The notes below the pieces were generated by a model. It was not told where the DNA came from, searched no databases, and worked only from the letters and a program-made list of their open reading frames with translations. Position numbers and translations under genes: made by a program. This document shows positions 63,435 to 64,000 of a stretch of 64,000 nucleotides of DNA, piece by piece; the stretch's first letter is position 1; every line of letters begins with the position of its first letter. Location of the stretch: the NCBI RefSeq assembly GCF_016765635.1, contig NZ_JAESVD010000014.1:50691-114690 (forward strand). The letters are read 5' to 3'. The stretch is from Shewanella schlegeliana. Lineage in GTDB: Bacteria; Pseudomonadota; Gammaproteobacteria; Enterobacterales; Shewanellaceae.

Positions 63435-63462
63435 TTGCGCTCTTTTTGAATCTCCCTATAAT
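63435..63462 (+). promoter_or_regulatory. rrn promoter P1
   Basis: TTGCGC (63435-63440), 16-nt spacer, TATAAT (63457-63462) followed by GCGACCCCACTGACACGG, a GC-rich discriminator like that of E. coli rrn P1 promoters, about 420 nt before 16S rRNA. The stringent-control discriminator is visible. Confidence 0.85.
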
Positions 63463-63624
63463 GCGACCCCACTGACACGGCGCAGCAGGCAACACGCCTA
63501 GCAAGCAGAGTTAGTGAGTTAACCTTCTTCGGAAAGATAACTCTGGTGACAAGCGGTTTAAGGACCTTCGGTGAAGACTTCTGATTAAGAATTCAACGCT
63601 TGAAAAACTTCTTAAAATAAACGC

Positions 63625-63652
63625 TTGACGCCAACAACGGGAAGTGTAGAAT
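63625..63652 (+). promoter_or_regulatory. rrn promoter P2
   Basis: TTGACG (63625-63630), 16-nt spacer, TAGAAT (63647-63652), about 190 nt downstream of P1. It has the usual tandem arrangement of rRNA operons. Confidence 0.8.
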
Positions 63653-63691
63653 ACGCCTCCTCAGCCAAACGACCTAAGCGTCTAAGGCGAA

Positions 63692-63722
63692 GTCTGAAAG
63701 ACGACTTCACGCTCTTTAACAA
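63692..63722 (+). promoter_or_regulatory. rrn antitermination region (boxB-like hairpin and boxA)
   Basis: A small GTCTGAAAGAC hairpin (63692-63702) is followed by CGCTCTTTAACAA (63710-63722), a near-perfect match to the rrn boxA bound by NusB/NusE. Confidence 0.85.
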
Positions 63723-63885
63723 TATGACAAGCAAATCTGTGTGGGCACTCACAGAGATTAAGTTATTCGAAACTGTCTTCTAACGAAGCAGTCAAAAATT
63801 TACTTAATGAATGAGTGTTCATAGCAATATGTAATACAGAATTCGTTGAGCCGCTGACCCTTTCGAGGTGAAGCAAAAAAACTTT

Positions 63886-64000
63886 AATTGAAGAGTTTGA
63901 TCATGGCTCAGATTGAACGCTGGCGGCAGGCCTAACACATGCAAGTCGAGCGGTAACACAAGGGAGCTTGCTCCTGAGGTGACGAGCGGCGGACGGGTGA
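63886..64000 (+). rRNA. rrs: 16S ribosomal RNA (5' end, cut by the window)
   Basis: AATTGAAGAGTTTGATCATGGCTCAG, the conserved 5' end of 16S rRNA, begins at about 63886, followed by ATTGAACGCTGGCGGCAGGC and the V1 loop. Only 115 nt are in the window. The region between P1 and 16S makes up the leader of the operon. Confidence 0.97.

Noticed and set aside
63316..63504. Small reading frame across rrn promoter P1
   Set aside because: It overlaps the -35/-10 elements and has no similarity or ribosome binding site.

Overview
The window is a contiguous chromosomal segment from a marine gammaproteobacterium, most probably Shewanella. The grounds are overall protein character, a GspC-N type II secretion operon lying between hslR and yrfG, a KatB-type periplasmic catalase paired with an ankyrin protein, a DUF2986 micro-protein, and the order fabR-trmA-murI-16S rRNA. 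No phage, insertion sequence, integron, CRISPR array or tRNA gene was seen. The species cannot be fixed from sequence reading alone.

Layout. 1-4.6 kb: glpE-glpG, the threonine catabolic pair kbl-tdh, and a TetR regulator. 4.7-15.1 kb: a lipopolysaccharide core region. It holds waaA, kdkA and a family-9 glycosyltransferase. These are followed by an AT-richer stretch with two paralogous GT-B-like proteins flanking a family-4 glycosyltransferase, then an oppositely oriented four-gene operon (HAD phosphatase, nucleotidyltransferase-like/kinase fusion, nucleotidyltransferase, WavE-type glycosyltransferase) whose product is unknown. 15.3-28.1 kb: a DUF2986 protein, gltS, a five-unit DUF333 lipoprotein, katB-ankyrin, moeA-moeB, ftnA with a candidate Fur box, a large NIT-HAMP-PAS-GGDEF-EAL protein whose 3' end has been tandemly triplicated, and ribB behind an FMN riboswitch.

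28.7-40.1 kb: a lipoprotein oligopeptidase B, a GIY-YIG protein, a second signal peptidase I, a beta-helix-like lipoprotein, a methyltransferase, an M14 carboxypeptidase, a small XRE/membrane-protein module with a candidate operator, and pckA, hslO and hslR. 40.4-52 kb: the complete T2SS operon gspCDEFGHIJKLMN. It interrupts what in E. coli is the pckA-hslO-hslR-yrfG-(igaA)-nudE block; yrfG and nudE follow here, then cysQ, a GNAT and an MFS protein. 56.3-64 kb: selD-selU, a fatty acid desaturase divergent from fabR with a near-perfect operator palindrome between them, trmA, murI, a membrane-tethered RRM protein, and tandem rrn promoters leading into a partial 16S rRNA gene.

Most genes are ordinary housekeeping genes. 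The parts most worth a second look are the HAD/NTase-kinase/NTase/WavE operon (11.4-15.1 kb), the tandem duplications at the glpG start and at the GGDEF-EAL stop, the FabR-desaturase operator, the XRE-module operator, and the membrane-anchored RNA-binding protein beside the rRNA operon. All family assignments come from reading motifs, not from database searches.
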